Source: Rhyzopertha dominica
Lineage: Eukaryota > Arthropoda > Insecta > Coleoptera > Bostrichidae
Direction: 5' to 3'
NCBI GenBank assembly: GCA_025024175.1
Contig: QCXZ01000042.1
Coordinates: 12,727,501-12,791,500 of the forward strand
DNA: 64,000 nucleotides
The position numbers and the translations under genes are program-made. Below the pieces are notes generated by a model that made no database searches, had not been told where the DNA came from, and was given only the letters and a program-made list of their open reading frames with translations. Of this stretch, positions 46,860 to 57,489 are shown one piece after another; position 1 is the first letter of the stretch, and the number at the start of each line of letters is the position of its first letter.

Positions 46860-48450
46860 AGGTTATGTACTTTCGTGTCGTGTCCAAATAAGGCGAAAGT
46901 GTTCAGTATATACCATTAGAAACATCCATTTTGAAGGCTGAACGTATATATGAGCTTTTCCTACTATCAGGATCGTTTGCTAGTTAAATTAAATACTCTT
47001 TCGGTAAAGGTAGTAAGAATAACAAGTTGAAAGTGTTTTGTCCTTGATTTGTAGAAGTTTTTTTAAATTGTAATTGAAACTACTTAAAACAACTCGTTGC
47101 AAAATAGCAAGACGCCTGCCTTGCTTGTATTTTCCTTGAAATCCTGCTTTGGAAGTACATGTTACATGTGAAATAGTTGCTATGTTGTGTTGTCTTTAAA
47201 GTATTGCAATCAAAATGTACATAAACTGTACAAGAAATGAAGCAAAAGAATCCACAATATAACTCATCAGAAGTTAACTCGTGCTATAGGTCTTTTCTTA
47301 AGGTGTAGAAATTACCAAAATTAGTAGCCTCTAAGTAGTGTCAGTAACGAATTACAATAAGATTTTGTTTTTACAGCAAACAACTCTGAGCTTATTTATA
47401 TAATAAGCAGTACCGTGCCTTCTTTACCTGTTTAATATGCGTGCTGGTCAAATCAGTAGATATATTTTGGGCGGTATTAGAATTCTGGTACAAACGAATC
47501 AAGTACATTACGCCCAAAATTATAAAACTGATGATATGCTACAATAATATCATCCGCTCCATCCTAAATGGACCAATCAAAATAAAACAGCACTACATAT
47601 AAAGCAGAATAAGGGGCAAGCTTAGTCAAGAAGTAGTCAGGAAGGACCTACAAGGATTTACAAAAATTTTTAGGGTGATGTAGTGAGATTTTTTTAATAA
47701 TGCAGTTGTTCACCCCTTAACCTATACCCTTTCATCGGGCCATTTTAGTTCGTCTATGCTAGTTGCAGCTGATATCAATTCAACATTGCACCAGTTCACG
47801 CTTCGGAATTTCCGTCTTCGGAATTAATTCCTCTAACCCCCCGAGTTCGCACTTTTGTTATCCGACCTCCGCGGCATTGTCCCAGTCGAATTAAACTACA
47901 AACTTCTCCGCGGGCGCAGTGAAATATTTAGATTCCCCCGGGCGGCGGGTCACCGCGAAACTGTTATTCCAATTCGCGCAAAGACAAACTAATAATTATT
48001 TCCCGTCTGAGGAAACAAAGAAACGTCGCATCCCGCGCTGCTGAATATTCAGCGGGAATCCGCCAATCAAAACTTTGATTTACTTTGGATCAAGTTAGCG
48101 GGCAGCTGGAGGTTAGAATTTCAATCCGACGGTTTCAATTAATGGCACGGAGGAAGCACAACAATCGGAGGCCGAAGACAAAAGGGACGGTCTCGTCGTC
48201 GGCCGCAAATCGTTCCGGCATAAATAACACATAAGGGACGAGCTTTAGGTCGTGGTGTGACAATAGATGGGGCGATAACATCTCTCATTCTTGAGCCGGA
48301 CAGGGGTGGACTCCGCGTTGGCATGCAATTCGTTTTCACGCATCTTGGTTTCGCGAGCTGGACTGAATTAAGGTCTTTGGAAGAAATCTGGCTTTGACGA
48401 CATCCTATTATTCATTAATTAGGTGTGGCAACCTAGTTTTCCCCTTTTAC
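46860..48450. other. Cadherin intron, GC-rich patch at 47760-48360
   Basis: No gene recognised. The last 600 bp is a GC-rich, non-repetitive stretch immediately before the palindromic element. Confidence 0.35.
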
Positions 48451-48947
48451 ATTGAAAAAGAATTGTCTGCTTTGACTGGGAATCGAACCCGAGACCTTTT
48501 AATTCTTAATCAAATGTGCTAACCAGTGCACCACCAAAGCCCTATTTAAATTCGATGTCAAATCGGCATATATGCATCAAAAACACTGCTGAACGCCATT
48601 CGGCGCATTTGTAGCTGAACCTCTCGTCGCTCAGTGTTTTCGAACTTCGGAGCGAAATTCGCTCTGGCGATCAGCAGCTAATTGTAACCCACATATATTA
48701 CATGTAATCAAAGCTNATTAATTTGGATTGTAATTAGGTGTTGTAGCCACAATCTAGCCACCGCACCGTAGCGAATTCGCTGCGAAGCTCGAAAATACCG
48801 AGCGATTAGCGATCCAGCTACAAATACGCCTGATGATTTCAGCAGTGTTACATGTAGTTAGTTCTGATGTATATATGCAGTTTTGACATCAGCAATGAAA
48901 AGGTCTCAGGTTCGATTCCCGGTCAAAGCTGGAAATACTTTTTCAAT
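48451..48947. repeat. Near-palindromic (foldback) element with tRNA-like arm ends
   Basis: The arms match in inverted order along their length. Left TTGACTGGGAATCGAACC faces right GGTTCGATTCCCGGTCAAAG. GATGTCAAATCGGC faces GCAGTTTTGACATC, AACACTGCTG faces CAGCAGTGTT, and CGCATTTGTAGCTG faces CAGCTACAAATACG. The centre is near 48700 and contains one N. The left arm has a full tRNA-like stretch, whereas the right has lost the D-arm and anticodon half. It has no coding content. Confidence 0.82.
48468..48540 (-). pseudogene. tRNA-like sequence (73 nt), anticodon loop AAG
   Basis: It folds as a complete cloverleaf: acceptor GCUUUGG/UCAAAGC, D stem GUGC/GCAC, anticodon stem UUUGA/UUAAA with loop UUAAGAA, and a T arm with loop UUCGAUU and one C-A mismatch. 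The anticodon AAG would read Leu, but the short five-base variable region is wrong for a leucine tRNA. The partial second copy in the right arm has the other half of the T-stem intact, so both derive from one ancestor. It is most likely a tRNA-derived repeat rather than a working gene. Confidence 0.6.
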
Positions 48948-48949
48948 AA

Positions 48950-49980
48950 CGCATATTGATTTGTTAATCCGATACATTTCTCTAATACTCATAGTAATCT
49001 CATACAGGTTATAATAAACTTTGATTATATATTACTCATAATAACCTCTCATTCGTCCTGACATTTTAGAAGGGGAACTAAACTACTGATATATAGATAG
49101 TATAATATTATGCTGATCCAAAATTTTTAGAACCCGAGCACTTAATACAGTTAGATTTTTAGATTATATAGAAAAAATTGCTAGGTGCAAATAGCTTTCT
49201 AAATAATTTTTCAAGACAAAGTCATTGTTAACATGTTTAACTTTGTGCATTATTACTGTTAGGGTAGCTCACTCCTTAATTGGCTAATGCCAGCCATACA
49301 ATTTTGTAAATAGCACATTAGTTTTGTATAAACATATTAATCATGGTAGAATTGGTCAATGTTGGTGAAGATAAACCGCGATAATGAATAGCAAACTTTT
49401 AAACGCTCCCTCGTAACTACATTTCCACTGCCGCAATGTTATCATCATACCAGTTTCCTCCGAAGTTTACCTCAAAATTTTCCAGTCGAGTTGCCATTTG
49501 TAATGATCAACGTCAGTGGCAAGCAGCATCAAACTTTGAAACAAACAAGCAATTGCCGGAGTTAGAACATCAGAATTCAACATCGAATTAACTAGCTGAT
49601 GCAGATGGTTATCAAAACCGCACGCACCGTTTGAACATTGTAGGTTCGTGTTCGAAATGTACAACTAAAGGGAAATAATTACACATTTACACGTCAACAA
49701 CGCCGCGGTAGAATGCCAAGCTCATGGTATAAATTCGCGTCTGTAATTTGGGTAAGGATGGCATTAGGGCATCAACATACAGGGCGTTTCATCCTAGCGT
49801 GCCCCTTTACTTCCTATACTGTTCAAAATAAGAAAAAAGGTTCTACGACGAACTTATCCGGGATTACTTGGCTGCACATCACTTTCAAATATGCCGGACT
49901 TGTATACGGCACATGTTATTGTACTTGTGAAGTCTTTATTGAATTCTAATATAACTTTATTGACTATAGCTGTTTTTTTA
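48950..49980. other. Cadherin intron, nothing recognised
   Basis: No gene recognised. ACAGGGCGTTTCATCC near 49780 resembles a transposon terminus and may belong with the fragment at 49985-50201. Confidence 0.3.
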
Positions 49981-49984
49981 TCTT

Positions 49985-50201
49985 CCCAAACAGCGGAGCG
50001 AGCAGAAACGTGTTAGTTTATCAGCTAGATCACCGGATCTAAAAAACCTGTATTTCTTTTTACTGGAATACATAAAATTTAATGTTTACCTCACTGTCCC
50101 AACTGCACAAGATGATATGAAAAAGAACATTCATAAAGCATTTCAAGTGTCATTAGATGTGCTCGCTATTGTGGACAGAAACTTTCAGGAAAGGATTTAG
50201 T
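49985..50201 (+). mobile_element. C-terminal fragment of a DD41D-type transposase
   Basis: The frame reads LSARSPDLKNLYFFLLEYIK and then FNVYLTVPTAQDDMKKNIHK, ending DRNFQERI and a stop. This matches the RSPDLTPLDFFLWG block and tail of the other DD41D enzymes. The third catalytic aspartate is Tyr here. It is an isolated remnant. Confidence 0.7.
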
Positions 50202-50224
50202 TATGTTTGCAAGAAAGTGAAATC

Positions 50225-52735
50225 ATTTCTTTACTTACTTTACCTGTGTTATGTCTATTATAATATATTATAATACCAAACAATTAAGTTATCCGTAAGT
50301 TTTTTTCAAAACAGGGAAAAAATCAAGAAAATTAACTAAGTGACAACTAATGAAAAAAATATAACCCGAAAGATCAATTAATATGTGCGCTTAAGCGGGC
50401 TGCCAGCTTTAGTGGAGATGGGCGGGGTATTAATACTGATAGTAAAAAACAAGGGCGCCACGTGATTGAACCGCTAAGCGAATATCCGCCAATCACGAAT
50501 CGCGGGTGAAAGATGTCAAAAATTCTGTGATCTAACAGGAATACCTCAACAAAAAAATCCAACGATTGTTCAACAAATTCTATTCAACAAAAATACAACC
50601 CAAGTACTTACATGCATCCAGCGGTGTCCTCGGTATACGTATATCGAGGTATCCACTGAAATATCTGAAAATTAATTACAAAAAGGCCGTTTCGGGTATC
50701 GTGACCCGAAACGAATTGAATTTAAAAATTATAACACTATTATTGAACAATCAAAGCATAACTCTACCGTTGTAATAGAAACAGAACTATAGAGGCAAAA
50801 CATTAATGCAAAATACTAACGAAACTAGTCAAAAGATTGAAGTTAATGTTAAATAATACTCGATTACTTGACAATTAGAAAGAGATTTAAAAGTACAATA
50901 TAAAATTAATTGGTTTACACACAATGAATGAACGTGAATCTCAACGAAATATTGAAATAACAAATAGTATACATAGCTTAAGTTCGTGGCGATCTCTTCA
51001 GGTCACAAGGAACTGGTGAACATCAAAAGTAAATAGGTGCGATGATGATAGGCTCCCTTAGGCTAAGGCTAACGGTGAACGGCTGTATATGGAATCCCTT
51101 GCCCCGCGATATCACCAGAGATAACAGGCCCTTGAAGAAACTCCTCGACAAAGAACGACAGTACCTCAGCGTTGTAAATACTATTCGGCACTATTATAAC
51201 CGACAGTAAAACCCTAGAATATCAGGTTCTTTAGCTATAGAGCATTTTAAATGAAACTTACAAGTAACCTCAGCTGGTCGAGGGTCAAATCACAATGCAG
51301 AATCGGCGTAGAAAATGTGATTAAACTTCCACACAAACGATCGAGTAGGCTTCCGAATCCCCTAGCTCGGGCAACATTTGCTAACGCACAAAAACCAAAG
51401 TAACGTGCGAAATTTCAGCAAATATACGTGTAACTAGTCCAAATAATCCCGAAAATCGGTGAGTACACTATAACCACTCAAAATGGAACCTAGCTACGCA
51501 GCCTTTACTCGATTGTGATTTATTTCTAAGTTAACACGAGAACGTATCGCCGTTTAATGATAGATTTTCCAGCTGAGAACGCGATTCTTATCAAGATACA
51601 AAAAAGAATGGAGCAAGGAACTCTCGAGCAGGACCGGTCGAGGTAAACCATGAAGTACGCGAAGCAACGACCTGTTCTATTAAACCAATACATATACCAA
51701 TGAATGATTGAATAAATGTAAAAAAGGACTAAATATAACTTTTTCTAAATAGCGTTACAGCTTGCCGAAGCTGTTGATCCACATCATTTTTTGCATGTAG
51801 TAGAAAGAGTAAGATGCAATTCCCGTACAGCAAAGATAAATACAAGTACATAGTAGAAATCGCCACAATTTTCAAATATATCTGCCTAATGGTTCCGGCA
51901 ACTTTGATGGCGTTAAGTTTGCATAATGATGACCTGTTTGAGTCATTTGCTAACGCAATCTGACCATACTCTTATGTCTTTATTGGTCTTTCTCAGACTC
52001 ATTCTTTAATAATCTTGAGGATCCCACAGAACAATTTCTTACAAGCTTCACTGTCATTCTTCATTTTTGTACCAGACTCTTCTCGTTCTTCTAATACATG
52101 AGATTTGTCTCGATTTCAAAGTCATCTAACGGCAATCCCAGTCCTACCTAGCCCCTTTTATTACAAGTTTTTCGTACTTCGCTCTGGAACCCGCCTCGGT
52201 CGCTCCCTGTAATCTTGCCACACTCCACTGGCCCCGTAAAAAATAGTCGTCGCTGCCGCCGTTCGATAGTTTTATTTCAACCGTTCCGAGTTTAAGCGTG
52301 TGCCAACTCCGTGTTGGAAATAGGTCAGATGTCTACGGTGCTTCCCCTGTCTACATGATGCTCAATTTCAGCGAGTTCGACTGTCGTTGCAATCTGAACT
52401 TTACTTCGACAACTTGGATAGAACTTGAACCGAGGGCGACGATGAACGAGATGAATTTTACACGATAGCAGCGGAGGTCTACATTGTCTCAAATTGTTTG
52501 CGGGATCCTGCCGGACGTACTTATCTCGGATTGCCAGTTGCCGGTGATTGTCTGAGTTGAAGTAGTCAAGGCAGTGTCGATTTGGATGACAGAATGGCTA
52601 CAGTAATGACTACTTTCCTTTCGGTTTAGATTGGGGAGCTTGGGTATGGTTGAGCTACTGTTTGGGAATTGAAATTGGGGAACCGTTTAGTACAAACCGA
52701 CTCAAAACATACTGACACTATGTTTGTAGACAGTG
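50225..52735. other. Cadherin intron, no gene recognised
   Basis: It contains a perfect 10-bp hairpin at 50688-50713 (CGTTTCGGGT, six-base loop, ACCCGAAACG). 52130-52560 is GC-richer and holds a 72-codon open stretch without similarity that I recognise. Confidence 0.35.
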
Positions 52736-52740
52736 TGTTA

Positions 52741-53825
52741 CGAGGGTAGATCATTAATTACCGTCGATATAGTCTTCTTGAACTTCGATGCATTTAATCC
52801 AACGATATTTCAATGCTCTCATTCCACTAGAAAAGTATTTTTGTCCTCTAACTGCTGTCATCACTTGATAATCATCGTCATATCTGGTCCCACGTAGATA
52901 TTCTTTCAATTTCGGAAATAAGAAGTAATCGTTGGAAGCTAGGTCTGGTGATTACGCAGCAATTCAAATCCTGCGTCGTTAATAGCATTCATTGCAATAT
53001 GGCTTTTGTGTACCGGAGCGTTTTCCTGATGTAACAAATTTCCTTTCCTCAATTTTCCCCGTCTTTTTTCTTTGATGCGCAACCATTAAAATTCGTCCGC
53101 ATCCCAAATAATTGTGGCCGTCATTTTATCATCAGAGGGCACAATTAGAAATTTGCGTGGTGGAGGAAAACCTTTGTGATGCCACTCCATACTCTGTTGT
53201 TTTGACTCTGGGTCAAAGTTGCGGACCCATGTTTCATCAACAGTTACAAATCGAGATGAAAACTCATCTGGGTCTGCTGAAAACTTTACCAAACTGGCTT
53301 CAGAATGCAGAACTCTCGAACGTTTCTGATCAGGCGTCAACATTCTAGGGACCCAGCGTGCAGATAACTTCTTTTTAAGACATAGTTAATATCTTTCTAT
53401 TGTGCCATATGATAAGTATATGATTTCAGCTATCCGACGAATGGTCATTCGCCTATCTGCCATTACCATGCCATGTACACGATTACATTTTCCTGAATAG
53501 TGACAGTTAATGGTCGTCCGGCACCCTTGTCACACACTTGTCTTCTCAATTTAAATGCTCGAGACAAATTTTTTACCATTTGGTAAGAAGGAGTACTCTC
53601 ACCTAATACACCCACCATATTTTCATGAATTTCTTTCGGCGACCACCTGTTGAAAATTATTCAAACACCTTCGCGTAAATTCTAAATTATTTTAACAAAC
53701 AACGAAAGACAAGACTGGCATTGAACAAATGTCACAACAAATAAATAAACTTTTAATATGTCAAAGAATTTCATTGTCAGTGAACGCCTACTATATCAGG
53801 GACTGTAAATAATGATCTCCCCTCG
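52741..53825 (-). mobile_element. Mariner element relic with terminal repeats
   Basis: The ends read inward CGAGGGTAGATCATTAATTA (left) and CGAGGGGAGATCATTATTTA (right), flanked by TA at 52739-52740 and 53826-53827. Minus-strand translation gives the linker CDKGAGRPLTVTIQENV, RFVTVDETWVRNFDPESKQQ with the first Asp, LHQENAPVHKSH where the second Asp is Glu, and SPDLASNDYFLFPKLKEYL with the third Asp. The frame ends at TAA 52754-52756. Frameshifts and the catalytic change make it inactive. It is a different mariner lineage from the copy at 56163. Confidence 0.88.
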
Positions 53826-53857
53826 TAATACCGTACTATACTAGGTACTCATTGTAC

Positions 53858-53922
53858 CGTCCTGTAGCTCATTTCTTCAATGAGTACCTAGTATACTCAT
53901 TGAAGGAATGAACTACAGGACG
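53858..53922. repeat. Foldback hairpin, 29-bp arms
   Basis: Arms 53858-53886 and 53894-53922 are reverse complements at 27 of 29 positions around a 7-base loop. It lies about 30 bp from the end of the mariner relic. Confidence 0.85.
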
Positions 53923-53934
53923 ATAGGACAGATC

Positions 53935-54340
53935 ATCTGTATATGAGAGTACACAGGACAGTTTTTTTCATTTATTTGTTTTTTATATTTTTAATATAAT
54001 GATAGTTTTTTGAACGATGTCATGTAAAACAACTATAAAAATTCTTGGTGAAATGGGACGCTCTTCCTTTACTCTGTTTTACCGCGGTTGTGCCGTTGTA
54101 TTTTCATGTAGACAGTCCGCTATCCTACTGATTAGTTAGTGGAAGGCACCACTTATAACTACTTTTGTTAGAAAATAAGTTACACTCTCAATACTGAATA
54201 GAGGTACATACACACTGCACAAAAATGTTTCTGATTCGCAAAAACCACTTCACTGTTAACTTTCTTTGAGCGATATGAATCCGTAGACGCTATAATATCT
54301 ATATGCTGAATTAGACTACTAAAGAAACGGAAGAATATAA
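53935..54340. other. Cadherin intron, nothing recognised
   Basis: About 400 bp of AT-rich sequence with no supported feature. Confidence 0.4.
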
Positions 54341-54342
54341 TA

Positions 54343-55568
54343 CAGGATGTTTCAGGAATGATAATGACCCTGACCCTTACATAATGGTATTAGTTTAAAA
54401 ATAAATTGGGATTCCCTGACGGCTATGCGCTATGGTTCCTGTCACTGTATTTATGAAAAGTCAAAATGTATTCAAATGATGAAAAGACAGATATGATTTT
54501 GATTTATTGTGAATGCAAGAAAATTGCTTCTGCTGCTGCCCGTTTATACAGACAACGTTTTCCAAACAGAAGTCAAGAGAAAGAACCGCAACAGGCCCTG
54601 ACAATGAAATTAGAGTATTGGAAATTATTGACGAAAATTCATCTCGTATTAGTCAAAGGGTAGTCTCGAGAGCAACCGGTATTAGTCTGTCTTCAGTACA
54701 CCGAATAATTAAAGGCAATCAATTCATCCGTATCACTTGCAATTCGTTCAGGCCTTAAGGGAGACAGATTATCCTAAAAGACTGGCTTTTTGTAGCTTTT
54801 TTCGGGAACACCAAAATTTGAATGTGAGATTTTATGACAACATTTGCTTCTCAGATGAAGCAAGATTTTCTAATAACAGTGGAGTTAACAAACATAACAT
54901 GCATTATTATGCACAAGAAAATCCACGTTAGATTCGAGGACAACTATCTACTCGACGAATGTCTGGTGCGGAATATTGGGGAATCAAATTGTTGGGCCTT
55001 ATTTTTTGCGATAGTTTAAACGGCAATACTTATCTAAATTTTTTTAAGAAACATTTTACCAGTAGTTCTCCAAAATGTAAGTTTACAAGTTAGACAAGGT
55101 TTATGCTTCCAACAAGATGGGGCACTTGCGCATTATCTTAGAATAGTGCGAAATCATCTTGATTTGGTTTTGCCTAACCGATGGATAAGAAGACGTTCGA
55201 CTAATCCTTGGCCACCGATAAGCCCGGACCTTACTCCTTTGGATTTTTTTCTGTGGAGAATGGTAAAAGAGCAAGTATACCAAACACCAATTGAAAGTGT
55301 AGAACATTTAGAAAATGAAATACGTGATTGAACATTTATTACATTAATGTTATTGAATAAACATTTTTCAAAAATAAAATTTGTTTTACAATACCGAATT
55401 TACTTAAAGGAAATGATTGAGGTTTATGCCAAAAGTTACGAATTTATACAGTTCTCTACGTTTTATATTTTTTAAGACGATGAACAATTATCAATGTTAC
55501 CTCTGCAAATGTATTTTGGGTTGCATTTTTAATTTCGTTAGGATCATTATCATTCGTGAAACATCCTG
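54343..55568 (+). mobile_element. Tc1/mariner-type element, DD41D family A, copy 4
   Basis: TA flanks both ends (54341-54342 and 55569-55570). The right terminal repeat is complete; the left keeps only the first ~32 bp before jumping to internal sequence. In the transposase (from ATG 54466) all three catalytic aspartates survive, in FSDEARFSNN, QQDGALAHY and SPDLTPLDFFLW. However, there are frameshifts near 54640 and 54930 and a 3' deletion after VEHLENEIRD that removes about 65 codons. It is inactive. Confidence 0.9.
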
Positions 55569-55570
55569 TA

Positions 55571-56160
55571 TATAATCATATAATATTATGAAAGATAATT
55601 AATTATCTCGGTCAAGGCCAGTACTTTTTCATTTCATCTTATGCCTGCAAAACCCAAGAAAAATAATACAATTTATGAAATTAACTATACTTGGCGAAAA
55701 CACTTGGAGCCTGTACGATATCTCGTCAACGTCCTCTGCCTCCGGAAATAGAATTATCCGTGTTTCCAGTAATTACCCACCCACTTTGCGTGTCTTGCGC
55801 AATGATTCATTTAACCCGCTGCACACGGAATTCATATTCACCGGCAATAAAGGGAAACCAGGAGTGCATATATCACACGTCCCCTTAAACAGCAAATTAC
55901 AACTGTCAGCTGCNTCCCTACTAGTAATTTAAGCCCAGCCAGCGTTGTTTTTCTCTAGTTTCGCACTTTATAACCCAAAACTCCGCTGAACCGTGTGAAT
56001 ATTTTATTTATGGCTAGCGCGACCNGCTAAATTTTTAAATCGTGCGTCCTGATAAAAATATTCCGTAAAATCAAACAATACTGTCTCCATCATGTCGATT
56101 GATTGATGATATTTTATGGTATTCTCACCAAACACTGCCAAATAATATTAAACTGACATT
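55571..56160. other. Cadherin intron, no supported gene
   Basis: An 85-codon open frame at 55675-55932 is locally GC-rich but shows no motif. Ns occur at 55914 and 56026. Confidence 0.35.
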
Positions 56161-56162
56161 TA

Positions 56163-57486
56163 CGAGGCATGTTTTTTAAGTAAGTGCCGTTTTGCGATTC
56201 CGCCGCCGCAGCGCTACGGTCGGCGTTCCGCGCATGCGCGCTGGTTACCTACATCTCTTGTCTACGCACTGACGTCATTACAGTTTGATTCTTCATTGTA
56301 TACTGAGTGTTTAAGATGCTTCCGACAATCGTGAGTCCCGCCGATTGTGAAGTACGGGCTGTTATACGATTTCTTAGTGCTAAAGGCGTAAAACCGATCG
56401 ATATTCATCGTGAGATCTGTGAAGTTTACCGACAAAACATTATGAGTGATGGAATGGTAAGGAAATGGGTGAGAGCATTTAAAGATGGCCGCACAAATGT
56501 GCATGATGAAGAACGGAGTGGGCGTCCTTCGGTCGTTAATGAAGATTTGGTGCAGAAAGTGAACGAAAAGGTGAGAGGAAACAGACGCTTTACAATTTCA
56601 TCATTGTGCGACTGCTTTCCTCAATATTCTCGTAGTGTTTTGTATCGCATTGTGACCGAGAACTTGAATTACCGGAAATTGTATTCACGTTGGGTTCCGA
56701 AAATGTTGACGGATTTGCACAAAACCCAACGTTTAGGCAGTGCATTGACTTTCCTTGAGCGGTACCACAATGAAGGTGAAGATTTTTTAGACCAAATTGT
56801 TAATGGTGATGAAGCATGGGTGGCCTACGTCACACCAGAATCGAAACAACAATCCATGGAATGGCGACATTCATCATCACCCAAAAAAGTGAAGTTTAAG
56901 CAAACAATTTCTGCCCGGAAAATCATGTGCTCATTTTTTTGGTACAGAAAAGGAGTATTGCTAGTGGAGTTTCTGCCTCGTAATGAAACAATCAATGCAG
57001 CGTTTGATTGTAAGATATTGAACAATCTGCGTCTTGCAATCCAGAACAAAAGACGTGGCAAGTTGAGTAAGGGTATCGTTTTGCTGCATGACAATGCCCG
57101 TCCACATGTGGCTAATCGGACCAAAGATCTCATCAAATCTTTTAAATGGGAAACTCTAGATCATCCTCCATACAGCCCTGATCTGGCGCCCAGCGACTAC
57201 CATTTGTTCCTGCACTTGAAGAAACACCTGGGTGGTCAGCGTCTTCAAGACGATAACGAAGTCGAAACATTTGTGATACAGTGGTTAACAAGTCAGGCGG
57301 CAGAATTTCATGAGGAGGGTATTCAAAACGTGGCACCAGCACGTTATGACAAGTGCCTCAATATTCACGGAAATTACGTAGAAAAGCAGATTAAGGTACA
57401 GGCTTTCATGTAAGATAAAATTATTGCGATATCTTTGCACGTCCTTTTTTAATTCCAAAACGGTAGTTACTTAAAAACATGCCTCG
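56163..57486 (+). mobile_element. Mariner element with intact transposase frame
   Basis: Terminal inverted repeats of about 33 bp read inward CGAGGCATGTTTTTTAAGTA on the left and CGAGGCATGTTTTTAAGTAA on the right, flanked by TA at 56161-56162 and 57487-57488. The 1,324-bp length is normal for mariner. The untranslated leader (56200-56250) is strikingly GC-rich. This is the only transposon in the window with an unbroken gene. Confidence 0.95.
56316..57413 (+). CDS. Mariner transposase (DD34D), uninterrupted
   Basis: This is a 365-residue enzyme that cuts and pastes the element carrying it, acting in the nucleus on the terminal repeats. I start at the ATG at 56316; the frame is open a few codons upstream but has no other ATG there. 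Residues about 11-75 form the first helix-turn-helix region (CEVRAVIRFL onward), followed by GRPS. Residues 90-120 form the second, and WVPKML at 126-131 is the mariner linker motif. Catalytic Asp165 is in NGDEAW, Asp259 in LLHDNARPH and Asp294 in YSPDLAPSDYHLF, with 34 residues between the last two (DD34D). Usual length is 345-350. EAW replaces the commoner ETW after the first Asp, and FWY replaces FWD near residue 208, so full activity is uncertain. Many copies in other genomes are labelled SETMAR-like. Confidence 0.95.
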   Translation: MLPTIVSPADCEVRAVIRFLSAKGVKPIDIHREICEVYRQNIMSDGMVRKWVRAFKDGRTNVHDEERSGRPSVVNEDLVQKVNEKVRGNRRFTISSLCDCFPQYSRSVLYRIVTENLNYRKLYSRWVPKMLTDLHKTQRLGSALTFLERYHNEGEDFLDQIVNGDEAWVAYVTPESKQQSMEWRHSSSPKKVKFKQTISARKIMCSFFWYRKGVLLVEFLPRNETINAAFDCKILNNLRLAIQNKRRGKLSKGIVLLHDNARPHVANRTKDLIKSFKWETLDHPPYSPDLAPSDYHLFLHLKKHLGGQRLQDDNEVETFVIQWLTSQAAEFHEEGIQNVAPARYDKCLNIHGNYVEKQIKVQAFM

Positions 57487-57489
57487 TAT

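Noticed and set aside
50818..50832. GAAACTAGTC, the 3' part of the hammerhead motif
   Set aside because: No CUGANGA core or stem II lies upstream within range.
52250..52467. 72-codon open stretch rich in ordinary-looking residues
   Set aside because: No splice signals in frame and no recognised family; chance in a GC-richer patch is more likely.
55675..55932. 85-codon open frame
   Set aside because: No motif, no homology I recognise, and no exon boundaries.
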